This document shows positions 1-6,051 of a stretch of 6,127 bases of DNA, one piece after another. Under the pieces are notes generated by a model. The model did no database searches and was not told where the DNA came from. It worked only from the letters and a program-made list of their open reading frames with translations. Each line of letters begins with the position of its first letter. Position 1 is the first letter of the stretch. The stretch spans positions 1 through 6,127 of the forward strand of contig CANFNO010000187.1 of assembly GCA_947447845.1 (NCBI GenBank), given 5' to 3'. The position numbers and the translations under genes were made by a program. Origin of the DNA: Burkholderiales bacterium. Lineage in GTDB: Bacteria; Pseudomonadota; Gammaproteobacteria; Burkholderiales; Burkholderiaceae.

Positions 1-845
1 AAAGACGGGCCCTGTTCATCGGTTTCGGCCGTGTGGTTGTAGACCACGTCCAGAATGACTTCGAGTCCGGCTTGGTGCAGAGCATCCACCAGTGCTCTGA
101 ATTCGCTGCGCGGGCTGCTGCCTTGTGCGCCGCTCGAGTAGCGGTTTTCGGGGGCGCTCCAGGCAATCGGGCTATAGCCCCAATAATTGGTCAGGCCGAG
201 CTTGAGCAAGCGAGCTTCATCGGCGCGCTGCGCCACGGGCATCAGGCTCAAGGTGGTGATTCCCAGAGCCTTTAGGTGGGCAATGGCTGCAGGATGTGCC
301 AGGCCTGCATAGGTGCCGCGCAGTGCTGGCGGAACGTCTGGATGCAGGGCAGTGAAGCCTTTGGTATGCAACTCATAAATCACTCTTTGTGCCGGGTCAA
401 CTTGCACACCATGCGCGGGAGTGGGAAGGTCTGCCACGACCCGGGCTTTGAGCGCCTCGGTGGCGTTGTCGCGCGGGTCGGCTAGCTGAGGGTTTTGGGG
501 ATCGTAATCCTGGTGAATTTCCTGGCCCAGGTAGCTGCCCACGACTTCACGGGCGTAGGGGTCCAGCATCAGTTTGGCCGGGTTGAAACGATGGCCAAGA
601 TGCGGTGCCCAGGGCCCATGCACGCGCCATCCGTAGATCAGTCCGACCTTTGCGCCGGAAAGAAACCCCTGCCAGACACCATCTTTCTTGTGCGGCATCC
701 AATGACGCGCGGTCTCCACACTGCCGCTGTCGTCGAACAGGCACAACTCCACCGCGTGGGCGTTCGGCGCAGCTAAACAAAAGTTGACACCTGTGGGCTC
801 TAGACTGGCACCTAGCTTTCGGGTGTGACCTTGTATGAGCACCAT
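1..845 (-). CDS. glgX: Glycogen debranching enzyme GlgX, N-terminal 281 residues (cut by the left edge)
   Basis: GlgX is a cytoplasmic GH13 isoamylase-type enzyme that hydrolyses alpha-1,6 branches of phosphorylase-trimmed glycogen. Translating from ATG at 845 gives an N-terminal CBM48-like beta-sandwich (about residues 9-100) with GVNFCLAAPNA at 19-29, YGWRVHGPW at 71-79 and HRFNPAKLMLDPYAR at 85-99. The catalytic barrel begins with VIYELHTKGFT (155-165) and NYWGYSPIA (220-228). GH13 conserved region I is DVVYNH (266-271), followed by TAETDEQGP. These match GlgX closely, as opposed to TreX/plant isoamylase or GlgB. The catalytic Asp, Glu and Asp lie beyond the edge and cannot be checked. The start lies 29 nt after the glgB stop, so the two genes are probably cotranscribed. 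No clear Shine-Dalgarno sequence precedes the ATG, and a GTG follows it immediately. The identity is seen directly from motifs; the completeness of the gene is unknown. Confidence 0.94.
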   Translation of the reverse strand, partial: MVLIQGHTRKLGASLEPTGVNFCLAAPNAHAVELCLFDDSGSVETARHWMPHKKDGVWQGFLSGAKVGLIYGWRVHGPWAPHLGHRFNPAKLMLDPYAREVVGSYLGQEIHQDYDPQNPQLADPRDNATEALKARVVADLPTPAHGVQVDPAQRVIYELHTKGFTALHPDVPPALRGTYAGLAHPAAIAHLKALGITTLSLMPVAQRADEARLLKLGLTNYWGYSPIAWSAPENRYSSGAQGSSPRSEFRALVDALHQAGLEVILDVVYNHTAETDEQGPS

Positions 846-874
846 GTTTTGCGCTTTATTCTTTGGTAGCGCGT

Positions 875-3073
875 CTAAGCGACGACTTTCGTCAGGATCA
901 CCGTCGACAACGGCGGCAGCGTCAGCACGACCGAGTTTGGCTTGTGGTGTGCACTCTGGGCGCTGGTGTGCATGTTTCCGTTTGCCATACCGCTACCGCC
1001 ATACACCTCCAGATCTGAGTTGATGGTTTCCGTCCATTCCCCGGCTTGGGGCATTCCCAAGCGATAGCCGTTGCGTGGCACCGGGGTGAAATTGCAGACG
1101 ACCACGGCACAGGATCCGTCCTCACCCCAACGGATAAATGCGACGATGCTTTGCGCGGCGTCGCTGTGCGAAATCCACTCAAAGCCGCCAGGCTTCACAT
1201 CCTGCTGGTGCATGGCAGGATAGGTCTGGTAGACGCGATTGAGGTCGCGCACCAGCCGCTGCACACCTTGATGCGCACTTTGCTTTTCCAGATGCCACGG
1301 CAGGCTGCCAGTGTCTGCCCACTCGGTGGGTTGGGCCAATTCGCATCCCATGAAGAGCAACTTCTTGCCAGGGTAGCCCCACATGAAGCCGTAGAGAGCA
1401 CGCAGATTGGCAAAACGCTGCCAGGGGTCGCCTGGCATTTTGTCGAGCATGGACTTTTTGCCGTGCACTACTTCATCGTGCGACAGCGGTAGAACGAAGT
1501 TTTCAGAGAAGGCGTACATCAGCCCGAACGTGAGCTGGTTCTGGTGATGCTTGCGGTAAACCGGGTCCAGCGAGGCGTATTGCAAGGTGTCGTGCATCCA
1601 GCCCATGTTCCACTTGTAGTGAAAGCCCAGCCCACCGCTTTGCATATCGGGGCTGGGCGGGCGGCTAACACCCGGGAAAGACGTTGACTCTTCGGCCAAC
1701 GTGATGGCACCAGGGCGTTCGGTACCTACTATAAAGTTTACGCGACGCAAAAACTCGATGGCTTCCAGGTTCTCGCGCCCACCATAGCGGTTGGGTATCC
1801 ACTGGCCTTCGGCACGGCTGTAATCGCGGTACAGCATGGAGGCCACTGCGTCCACACGCAAGCCATCAATGCCAAAGCGCTCCAGCCAAAAGAGCGCATT
1901 GCCCACCAGAAAGTTGCGCACCTCGGTGCGTCCAAAGTTGTATATCAGGGTGTTCCAGTCCTGGTGGAAACCTTCTTTAGGGTCGGCGTATTCGTACAGG
2001 TGCGTGCCATCAAACTCGGCCAGTCCGTGCGCATCACTGGGAAAGTGGGCTGGAACCCAGTCGAGAATGACTCCCAGGCCAGCTTCGTGCGCGGCATCCA
2101 CAAAGTCGCGGAATTCTTCCGGGCTGCCGAAGCGTGAAGTGGGCGAGAACATGCCCAGTGGCTGGTAGCCCCAAGAGCCATCAAACGGGTGTTCGCTGAT
2201 CGGCATCAGTTCCAGATGGGTGAAGCCCATTTCCTTGGCATAGGGCACCAGGCTTTCCGCCAATTCGCGGTAACTAAGCCAGCGCCAGCCATCTGCCTTG
2301 CGCCAGGAGCCCAGGTGCACCTCATAAATGCTCATCGGTTTGTCAAAAGCATTGGCTTCAGCGCGCCCTTCGCGCATGGGGCGCCGGGGCATTAGTGGAT
2401 AGACCACGCTAGCCGTGTCAGGGCGTAATTGCGACTGGAAGGCATAAGGGTCGGACTTGAGTGCAATGCCGCCTTTGGCGCCCAATATTTCAAATTTGTA
2501 GATATCGCCCTGCATCAGACCTGGGATGAAGATTTCCCACACACCGCACTCGCGTCGCAAGCGCATGGGGTGGCGCCGACCGTCCCACTGGTTGAAGCTG
2601 CCGACCACCGATACGCGCTTGGCATTCGGCGCCCAGACGGCAAAGCTGACGCCGTCCACACCCAGCATTTGCGTAAGGTGTGCGCCCAAGCATTCAAACG
2701 GACGCTGGTGCGAACCCTCGCCCAGTAGCCAGACGTCCAGTTCCTGCAGCACAAAGGGGAAGCGGTAGGCGTCTTCCAGAACTTGTACGTGGGGGGTGGT
2801 CCGGTCCGGTGCGGGTGCCCAGGTGACCTCTAACTGATAGTCGAAGCGCTCGGTAGCGCCCGGAATCTGGCCGCTAAACACCTCACTGACCTTGCAATGG
2901 GTGAGGGTAGCCCGCAAGGCGCCCGTGTTACGGTCCAACACCGTAACTTTTTCAGCGCCAGGCATTACCGCGTTAACCCAGATCTCGCCAGCACTTTCGT
3001 GCATCCCTAAGACACTAAATGCATCACTGTGATCGGCGCGCATCAAGGCTGAAATATCGGTTGAGTTCAACAT
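875..3073 (-). CDS. glgB: 1,4-alpha-glucan (glycogen) branching enzyme GlgB
   Basis: GlgB cleaves an alpha-1,4 glucan chain and rejoins the piece through an alpha-1,6 bond, creating glycogen branches in the cytoplasm. The 732 residues fit the usual two-CBM48-plus-GH13 form (E. coli GlgB has 728). An N-terminal domain covers about 1-110, a second CBM48 about 125-225 ([20 protein letters not shown] at 144-163), then the barrel from YEVHLGSW (250-257) and a C-terminal all-beta domain from about 625. Visible catalytic motifs are region I DWVPAHF (338-344), GLRVDAV with the nucleophile Asp408, LAEEST with acid/base Glu461, and LSHDEVVHG with Asp533. Compared with E. coli from memory, there is a four-residue insertion (PSPD/QS region, about 473-479) just before [13 protein letters not shown]. 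The first in-frame Met matches the family N-terminus ([18 protein letters not shown]). No Shine-Dalgarno is seen; a GATAAT hexamer lies 6 nt upstream. glgX follows directly, and ruvC ends 118 nt upstream. Confidence 0.98.
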   Translation of the reverse strand: MLNSTDISALMRADHSDAFSVLGMHESAGEIWVNAVMPGAEKVTVLDRNTGALRATLTHCKVSEVFSGQIPGATERFDYQLEVTWAPAPDRTTPHVQVLEDAYRFPFVLQELDVWLLGEGSHQRPFECLGAHLTQMLGVDGVSFAVWAPNAKRVSVVGSFNQWDGRRHPMRLRRECGVWEIFIPGLMQGDIYKFEILGAKGGIALKSDPYAFQSQLRPDTASVVYPLMPRRPMREGRAEANAFDKPMSIYEVHLGSWRKADGWRWLSYRELAESLVPYAKEMGFTHLELMPISEHPFDGSWGYQPLGMFSPTSRFGSPEEFRDFVDAAHEAGLGVILDWVPAHFPSDAHGLAEFDGTHLYEYADPKEGFHQDWNTLIYNFGRTEVRNFLVGNALFWLERFGIDGLRVDAVASMLYRDYSRAEGQWIPNRYGGRENLEAIEFLRRVNFIVGTERPGAITLAEESTSFPGVSRPPSPDMQSGGLGFHYKWNMGWMHDTLQYASLDPVYRKHHQNQLTFGLMYAFSENFVLPLSHDEVVHGKKSMLDKMPGDPWQRFANLRALYGFMWGYPGKKLLFMGCELAQPTEWADTGSLPWHLEKQSAHQGVQRLVRDLNRVYQTYPAMHQQDVKPGGFEWISHSDAAQSIVAFIRWGEDGSCAVVVCNFTPVPRNGYRLGMPQAGEWTETINSDLEVYGGSGMANGNMHTSAQSAHHKPNSVVLTLPPLSTVILTKVVA

Positions 3074-3085
3074 GTTCTTATTATC
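3074..3085 (-). promoter_or_regulatory. Possible -10 element of glgB, positioned for a leaderless transcript
   Basis: On the minus strand GATAAT (3085-3080) matches the sigma-70 consensus TATAAT in 5 of 6 positions and is followed by AAGAAC and then the glgB ATG. Initiation 7 nt after the hexamer would fall on the A of the start codon. I see no acceptable -35 hexamer at 15-18 nt, so this is suggestive only. The rest of the 118-nt ruvC-glgB gap is AT-rich. It holds an 8-bp palindrome TTACGTAA (3178-3185) and a weak imperfect hairpin (arms 3155-3159 and 3170-3174) with no U-run, so no terminator is called there. Confidence 0.3.
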
Positions 3086-3191
3086 CGTTCGTGTATCAGA
3101 GCAGTATGTTCATTCAAGCCACTGCACATACATAGGCTATACCCTAAAGAGTCAGTTTGGTTAGCGAAACAAACCGATTACGTAACTATTT

Positions 3192-3758
3192 CTAGCGACT
3201 TCGGCCAGCCCGGTACGACGCCTTATTGCTTATCTTGGTGGGGACGCCACCACCCAGGCTGTCGGCCGCGGCCAATCGCGCCATGGCCTTTCCTGCGTGG
3301 GCATGCGTAATGGCCAGGCCGAGCGCGTCGGCGGCGTCGGTGCCGGGTAGGCCACTTAGGCCGAGCAGCCGCTTCACCATCTCCTGAATTTGGGTTTTTT
3401 GCGCGCGTCCGTGCCCTGCTACCGCTTGCTTCATTTGCAATGCGGTGTATTCGGCCACCGACAGGTTTTGGGACACCAAAGCGGTAATCAGTGCGCCGCG
3501 CGCTTGACCCAGAAGCAGCGTTGACTGCGGGTTGACGTTGACGAACACAATTTCCACCGCTGCGCAGTCCGGTTGGTAGCGCTGCACCACCTCGCCTATG
3601 CCGTCAAAAAGCACCTTCAAGCGTGCGGGCAGGGCATGGGTGTCCAGGTGTTGTGTGCTGATGGTGCCGCTTGCCACATAGCTCAGTTGCCCACCGGCCT
3701 CATCCACCACGCCAAACCCGGTGGTACGCAGGCCGGGGTCAATTCCAAGTATTCGCAT
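3192..3758 (-). CDS. ruvC: Crossover junction endodeoxyribonuclease RuvC
   Basis: RuvC is the dimeric Holliday-junction resolvase that works with the RuvAB branch-migration motor during recombinational repair. It makes paired Mg2+-dependent nicks across the junction. The start at 3758 gives [16 protein letters not shown], the invariant RuvC N-terminus. An in-frame GTG further upstream would add 42 residues unlike the family and is not used. The four acidic catalytic residues are present: Asp7 (GIDPG), Glu69 (AVEIVFVN), Asp141 and Asp144 ([17 protein letters not shown]). The family signature around [12 protein letters not shown] (117-128) is also intact. At 188 residues it is slightly longer than E. 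coli RuvC (173) because of a basic, Gly/Ser-rich tail ending SYRAGRSR. No Shine-Dalgarno sequence is visible; the ATG is preceded by CCTCCG and a TATCAT hexamer. ruvA and ruvB are absent downstream, where glgB lies instead. No LexA-type CTG-N10-CAG box was noticed near the start. Confidence 0.98.
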   Translation of the reverse strand: MRILGIDPGLRTTGFGVVDEAGGQLSYVASGTISTQHLDTHALPARLKVLFDGIGEVVQRYQPDCAAVEIVFVNVNPQSTLLLGQARGALITALVSQNLSVAEYTALQMKQAVAGHGRAQKTQIQEMVKRLLGLSGLPGTDAADALGLAITHAHAGKAMARLAAADSLGGGVPTKISNKASYRAGRSR

Positions 3759-3792
3759 CGGAGGATGATAGCGGTGTGCTTTGGGCCGCCAG
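3759..3792 (-). promoter_or_regulatory. Possible ruvC promoter placing the transcript start at the ATG
   Basis: The minus strand carries TATCAT at 3770-3765, a 5-of-6 match to TATAAT, followed by exactly six bases (CCTCCG) and the ruvC ATG. A weak -35 candidate, CTGGCG (3792-3787, 3 of 6 matches to TTGACA), lies 16 nt further upstream. The six bases before the ATG are anti-Shine-Dalgarno-like, not Shine-Dalgarno-like, so ribosome loading on a leader looks unlikely. The -10 match and its position are seen directly; use as a promoter is inferred. Confidence 0.35.
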
Positions 3793-3841
3793 TTACCTCT
3801 GTCATTGCTCTCGTTGCTGTTGTCGGGGTTGCTCAGTCGCT

Positions 3842-3915
3842 GCGGTGCAAGAGGCATACCGGGCTCCTCATGGTGGAGCACCACAAATCGTCACCCGGCA
3901 TGCCCCTTGCACCGC
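3842..3915 (-). repeat. Long inverted repeat (22-bp arms, 30-nt loop), REP-like or structured RNA
   Basis: Arm 3842-3863 and arm 3894-3915 are reverse complements except at two places (3852/3905 and 3858/3899). As plus-strand RNA these two would be A-C mismatches. As minus-strand RNA both become G-U wobbles, so all 22 positions pair. The loop (3864-3893) can form its own small stem, TGGTG-CTC-CACCA on the minus strand, or alternatively GCTCC with GGAGC. No U-run follows on either strand, so it is not a standard intrinsic terminator. It lies in the direction of transcription of the flanking genes, about 207 nt after the CdsA-like stop and 83 nt before the ruvC ATG. No second copy is seen in this window. 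It could be a dispersed palindromic element, an mRNA 3'-end stabiliser, or a small RNA. Confidence 0.75.
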
Positions 3916-4122
3916 GGGTGTGGGCTGGGCAATATTTTCGGTTCGCAGTCACAGAGCGTTTTGAATGCTCGGTGAACGGGTCTGCTTTAGATGATCTGCA
4001 CGGCTATGGGGAGTGATTTAGACGGGCTGGAAGAGGCGTTGCAACGATCCGATGTTGGAGCTAGATAGCCCAACCGAGATTCGCGATTCCGGCTCACACG
4101 AGAATTGTGTTGGCCAAAAAAC

Positions 4123-5112
4123 CTACAAATTGAAGTACCAGCGCGCCGAGTGAAAAAACACCGGTGCAGCAAAACACAGCGCATCAACCCGGTCCAGCAG
4201 CCCGCCTGCACCCGTCACGGCGCGGCCTTGCGCGCCCCAGCTGGGTACGCCTCTGTCGCGTTTCAGGGCCTTCATGACAAAGTGTCCTAGCGATCCAGCC
4301 AGGCAGGCAATGAATGAAAACGCAAAGGCAGTGCCCGGCACCCAGGGCGTGATGCCGGCCAGTGCTGCGCCAAAGACACTGGCGGTAATCATTCCCAACC
4401 ACCAACTGGTCCAGTGAAAGCTGGTGCTGATGGCGGGCGCCACGGGCTCCTTCTGGAGCCAGCGACCGGTCAGGTGTTGGGTCACCATGCAGACCTGCAC
4501 CACCATCACCAGGAAGAAAACCATAAAGGCGTTGCGATGGTCGTAGCCGGGGAAGTGCAGCATCAAGAGCGCCGGCACATGGCTCATGCCGTAAATGCAG
4601 ACCATGATGCCCCACTGCAACTTGGCATTGCGTTCCAGAAATCGCAGAGGGTCATTGGCCAGTGCGCTCACCACGGGCAGCGCCAGGAACACAAACACCG
4701 GAATGAACACCGCAAACATGTCAAAGTGCTCGGCCCAGACCAGTTGGTATTGCAATGGCAGCACGACAAAAAAGGCCAACACCAAGCTGCGGTGGTCGCC
4801 CCGGCGCGTGGGCGAGAGCGTTAGAAATTCACGCAGGGAAAAGAAGGAAACCAGGGCAAACAGGATCAGCGCGATCCGGTTGCCCATCATCCAACCTAGC
4901 CAGAACACGCCCACCATCAACCAGCTGGTGCGAATGATGCCGTCAATGCTTTCCAGATTGGCGCGCCGCCTTTCAGCTTCTGCCTCGTTGGGAAATTCTT
5001 TGATCGAAAACGCAAAGGCGGTCATGCTGGCCAACAGCAGCAGACCGAACACCAGTACGAAAAGCGCACCTATTTGCTGCGTGGGGGGGAGGTTCTTGAG
5101 ATAGAAATACAT
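4123..5112 (-). CDS. CdsA-family (phosphatidate cytidylyltransferase-like) membrane protein with degenerate active site
   Basis: CdsA makes CDP-diacylglycerol from CTP and phosphatidic acid at the inner membrane. This 329-residue protein has about eight hydrophobic spans (about 12-36, 61-80, 81-97, 108-127, 130-152, 166-185, 195-212, 235-275). Its C-terminal part lines up with the family: MKALKRDRGV (280-289) and GGLLDRVDALCFAAPVFF (303-320), as in the YnbB-like type paired with an acyltransferase. Key positions differ. The K-D of the PROSITE-type signature is Pro290-Ser291, the H-G-G is Ala302-Gly-Gly, and the Asp of the G-D-L step is Ser274. The N-D after VTQ is His213-Leu, and the S-x-N-K-T-x-E-G loop is replaced by STSFHWTSWWLG (229-240). 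Only K-R and D-R-x-D remain. The start at 5112 begins the first plausible N-terminus, 23 nt after the acyltransferase stop, with no Shine-Dalgarno, which suggests translational coupling. Fold and membership are fairly sure; enzymatic activity is doubtful. Confidence 0.85.
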   Translation of the reverse strand: MYFYLKNLPPTQQIGALFVLVFGLLLLASMTAFAFSIKEFPNEAEAERRRANLESIDGIIRTSWLMVGVFWLGWMMGNRIALILFALVSFFSLREFLTLSPTRRGDHRSLVLAFFVVLPLQYQLVWAEHFDMFAVFIPVFVFLALPVVSALANDPLRFLERNAKLQWGIMVCIYGMSHVPALLMLHFPGYDHRNAFMVFFLVMVVQVCMVTQHLTGRWLQKEPVAPAISTSFHWTSWWLGMITASVFGAALAGITPWVPGTAFAFSFIACLAGSLGHFVMKALKRDRGVPSWGAQGRAVTGAGGLLDRVDALCFAAPVFFHSARWYFNL

Positions 5113-5135
5113 GGGCGAATATGCGGATGTACGGC

Positions 5136-5747
5136 CTAAACGTCGCGCAGTGCGATGACGGCATTGCGGGCACGTTCCAGAAATGCACGATGGTCCTCGC
5201 TCCGCTGCAGTTGCATGGGTGCGCCAAAGGTTACCGAGCAAAGCACCGGCACTGGCACCACCTCGCCTTTGGGAAGCACGTGCTGCACATTGTTGATCCA
5301 GGCAGGCACGAGGACGGCCTGCGGAAATTTCAGCGCCAAGTTGTACAGGCCGGCCTTGAAGGCTTGGGGATCACCGGTGTGGCCACGGGTGCCTTCGGGA
5401 AACAAAATGATGGAGTCGCCCTTGGACAGTGCGTCGAGCAGCGGCTCCAGCGGGTCTTCATCGGCGGTGCGCTCGCGCGACACGTAAATGACGTTGAAAA
5501 CCTCTGTGGTTAACCATTGTTTGAAAGGCGTTTTGGTCCAGTAATCGCGCGCGGCAATGGCACGTGTCATGTGACGCAACTCTTTGGGGAGTGCCGCCCA
5601 AATCATCACCAGATCGGCATGGCTCTGGTGGTTGGCGAAATAAATTCGTTGCTCAGCCTTGGGTGGGCACCCGTACCATCGCGCTTGCGAGCCGGTAAGA
5701 ACGCGGATCAAACCCAACAGAAACAACGCCATCAACTTTGCCAACAT
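5136..5747 (-). CDS. PlsC-like 1-acyl-sn-glycerol-3-phosphate acyltransferase (LPLAT family)
   Basis: Proteins of this family transfer a fatty acyl group to lysophosphatidic acid, forming phosphatidic acid at the inner membrane. The 203 residues contain a short hydrophobic N-terminal anchor (about 3-17). Motif I is NHQSHAD, with the catalytic H40-x4-D45 dyad. RDYW (67-70) and a block ending VFNVIYVSRE (83-92) give the substrate-binding motif II. Motif III is FPEGTRG (116-122), and a motif IV-like hydrophobic-Pro segment is AVLVPAWINNV (144-154). All catalytic residues look intact, so the enzyme is probably active. The length is short for PlsC (often about 240) but normal for YihG/YnbC-neighbour type acyltransferases. 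It is first of a tight pair with the CdsA-like gene, which fits phospholipid precursor supply. The substrate (which acyl donor, which lysolipid) cannot be read from the sequence. The ATG at 5747 has no Shine-Dalgarno; a TATCAT hexamer lies 7 nt upstream. A second in-frame Met at residue 6 is a possible alternative. Confidence 0.9.
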   Translation of the reverse strand: MLAKLMALFLLGLIRVLTGSQARWYGCPPKAEQRIYFANHQSHADLVMIWAALPKELRHMTRAIAARDYWTKTPFKQWLTTEVFNVIYVSRERTADEDPLEPLLDALSKGDSIILFPEGTRGHTGDPQAFKAGLYNLALKFPQAVLVPAWINNVQHVLPKGEVVPVPVLCSVTFGAPMQLQRSEDHRAFLERARNAVIALRDV

Positions 5748-5760
5748 GGCGGGGATGATA
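5748..5760 (-). promoter_or_regulatory. Possible -10 element of the acyltransferase gene, leaderless spacing
   Basis: TATCAT (minus 5760-5755) matches TATAAT in 5 of 6 positions and stands 7 nt before the ATG. It is the same hexamer, followed by a similar C-rich spacer (CCCCGCC here, CCTCCG at ruvC), as at ruvC. No good -35 hexamer is seen 16-18 nt upstream. The 42-nt gap to the XRE gene is too short to hold a terminator that I can recognise, so the gene could also be read through from the XRE gene. Confidence 0.3.
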
Positions 5761-5789
5761 CAGAGGGAATGTGAGGGTTTACGCCTTTA

Positions 5790-6017
5790 CTATGGCAGTG
5801 CGACGAGTAATTCGAATGGCTGCACGTCCAGGCAGTTTGCCAGCGCGACTAAAACCAGCAAGGTCGGATTGGCCTGTCCCATTTCAATGCGGCTCAGGTA
5901 CGTCCGATAAATGCCACAGCGATCAGCCAAGGCATCCTGAGTCAAATTCCCGCTCAATCGCAATTCCCGCACATGCTTTCCCACAATGTGTTTGAAATTG
6001 GAAATTGACGCAGTCAC
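5790..6017 (-). CDS. Small XRE/Cro-family helix-turn-helix regulator
   Basis: This 75-residue protein is almost entirely one Cro/C1-type DNA-binding domain. The first helix is about residues 11-21 (IVGKHVRELRL). The helix-turn-helix follows: LTQDALADRCG (25-35), then the recognition helix IYRTYLSRIEMG (36-47). The usual closing segment is NPTLLVLVALANCLDV (50-65), then PFELL. It has no effector domain, so it is a stand-alone repressor or activator that presumably binds an inverted repeat as a dimer. Its size and layout resemble controller (C) proteins of restriction-modification systems and small prophage or chromosomal XRE regulators, but no partner genes of those kinds are visible. The start is GTG at 6017: an in-frame TAG lies two codons upstream, leaving no earlier start. 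The gene is followed after 42 nt by the acyltransferase gene on the same strand, which could be a target or simply a neighbour. Codons 4-8 include a tandem GAAATTG duplication (plus 5994-6007). Confidence 0.88.
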   Translation of the reverse strand: MTASISNFKHIVGKHVRELRLSGNLTQDALADRCGIYRTYLSRIEMGQANPTLLVLVALANCLDVQPFELLVALP

Positions 6018-6051
6018 ATGCTAAATATGAGGCTCTATTCATACATTGCAA
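6018..6051 (-). promoter_or_regulatory. Possible promoter of the XRE regulator gene
   Basis: The minus strand carries TTGCAA (6051-6046, 4 of 6 to TTGACA), a 16-nt spacer, and CATATT (6029-6024, 4 of 6 to TATAAT). Six bases then lead to the GTG start, so initiation would again fall at or next to the start codon. No Shine-Dalgarno sequence is present. A small palindrome, GAATATTC (6057-6064), just upstream could serve as an operator half-arrangement for an autoregulating XRE protein, but this is speculative. Confidence 0.3.

Larger units (their letters stand above)
3759..4122. other. 364-nt gap between the CdsA-like gene and ruvC, no convincing gene
   Basis: Open frames cross this stretch on both strands, but none looks like a known protein, has a good ribosome binding site, or is free of overlap with better genes. 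Contents from right to left are as follows. A T-run follows the stop of the CdsA-like gene (minus GTTTTTTGG, 4122-4114) without a preceding strong hairpin. GTTGG and CCAAC segments at 4054-4113 can form alternative stems. CGTTGCAACG (4037-4046) is a 10-bp palindrome. The large inverted repeat lies at 3842-3915, and the possible ruvC promoter at 3759-3792. I looked for tRNA-like cloverleaf sequence and saw none. A small RNA here cannot be excluded. Confidence 0.6.

Noticed and set aside
3155..3174. Hairpin downstream of ruvC as a rho-independent terminator
   Set aside because: The stem is short and interrupted, and no U-run follows on the minus strand.
3759..3884. In-frame upstream extension of ruvC from a GTG at 3884 (42 extra residues)
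   Set aside because: RuvC proteins begin at M-R-I-L-G-I-D-P-G, the extension is Asn/Ser-rich and unlike any RuvC N-terminus, and its start lies inside the inverted repeat.
3573..4016. 147-codon plus-strand frame across the 5' part of ruvC and the upstream gap
   Set aside because: It runs antisense to the certain ruvC gene, has no recognisable domain, and part of its resemblance to the opposite-strand frame comes only from the inverted repeat.
3991..4068. 25-codon plus-strand frame ending in a protein-like LDGLEEALQRSD segment
   Set aside because: There is no ribosome binding site or visible promoter, it is very short and has no recognisable family. It could be reconsidered if conserved in relatives.
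3987..4211. 74-codon minus-strand frame overlapping the end of the CdsA-like gene
   Set aside because: About 90 nt overlap the CdsA-like gene in another frame, and the product is Cys/Arg-rich with no known pattern.
4595..5104. 169-codon plus-strand frame antisense to the CdsA-like gene
   Set aside because: It is a shadow of a high-GC gene on the other strand; the minus-strand frame has clear family motifs and membrane segments.
5113..5241. In-frame upstream extension of the CdsA-like gene (43 extra residues)
   Set aside because: It would overlap the acyltransferase gene by about 106 nt in another frame and looks like shadow translation. The Met at 5112 gives a sensible membrane-protein N-terminus.
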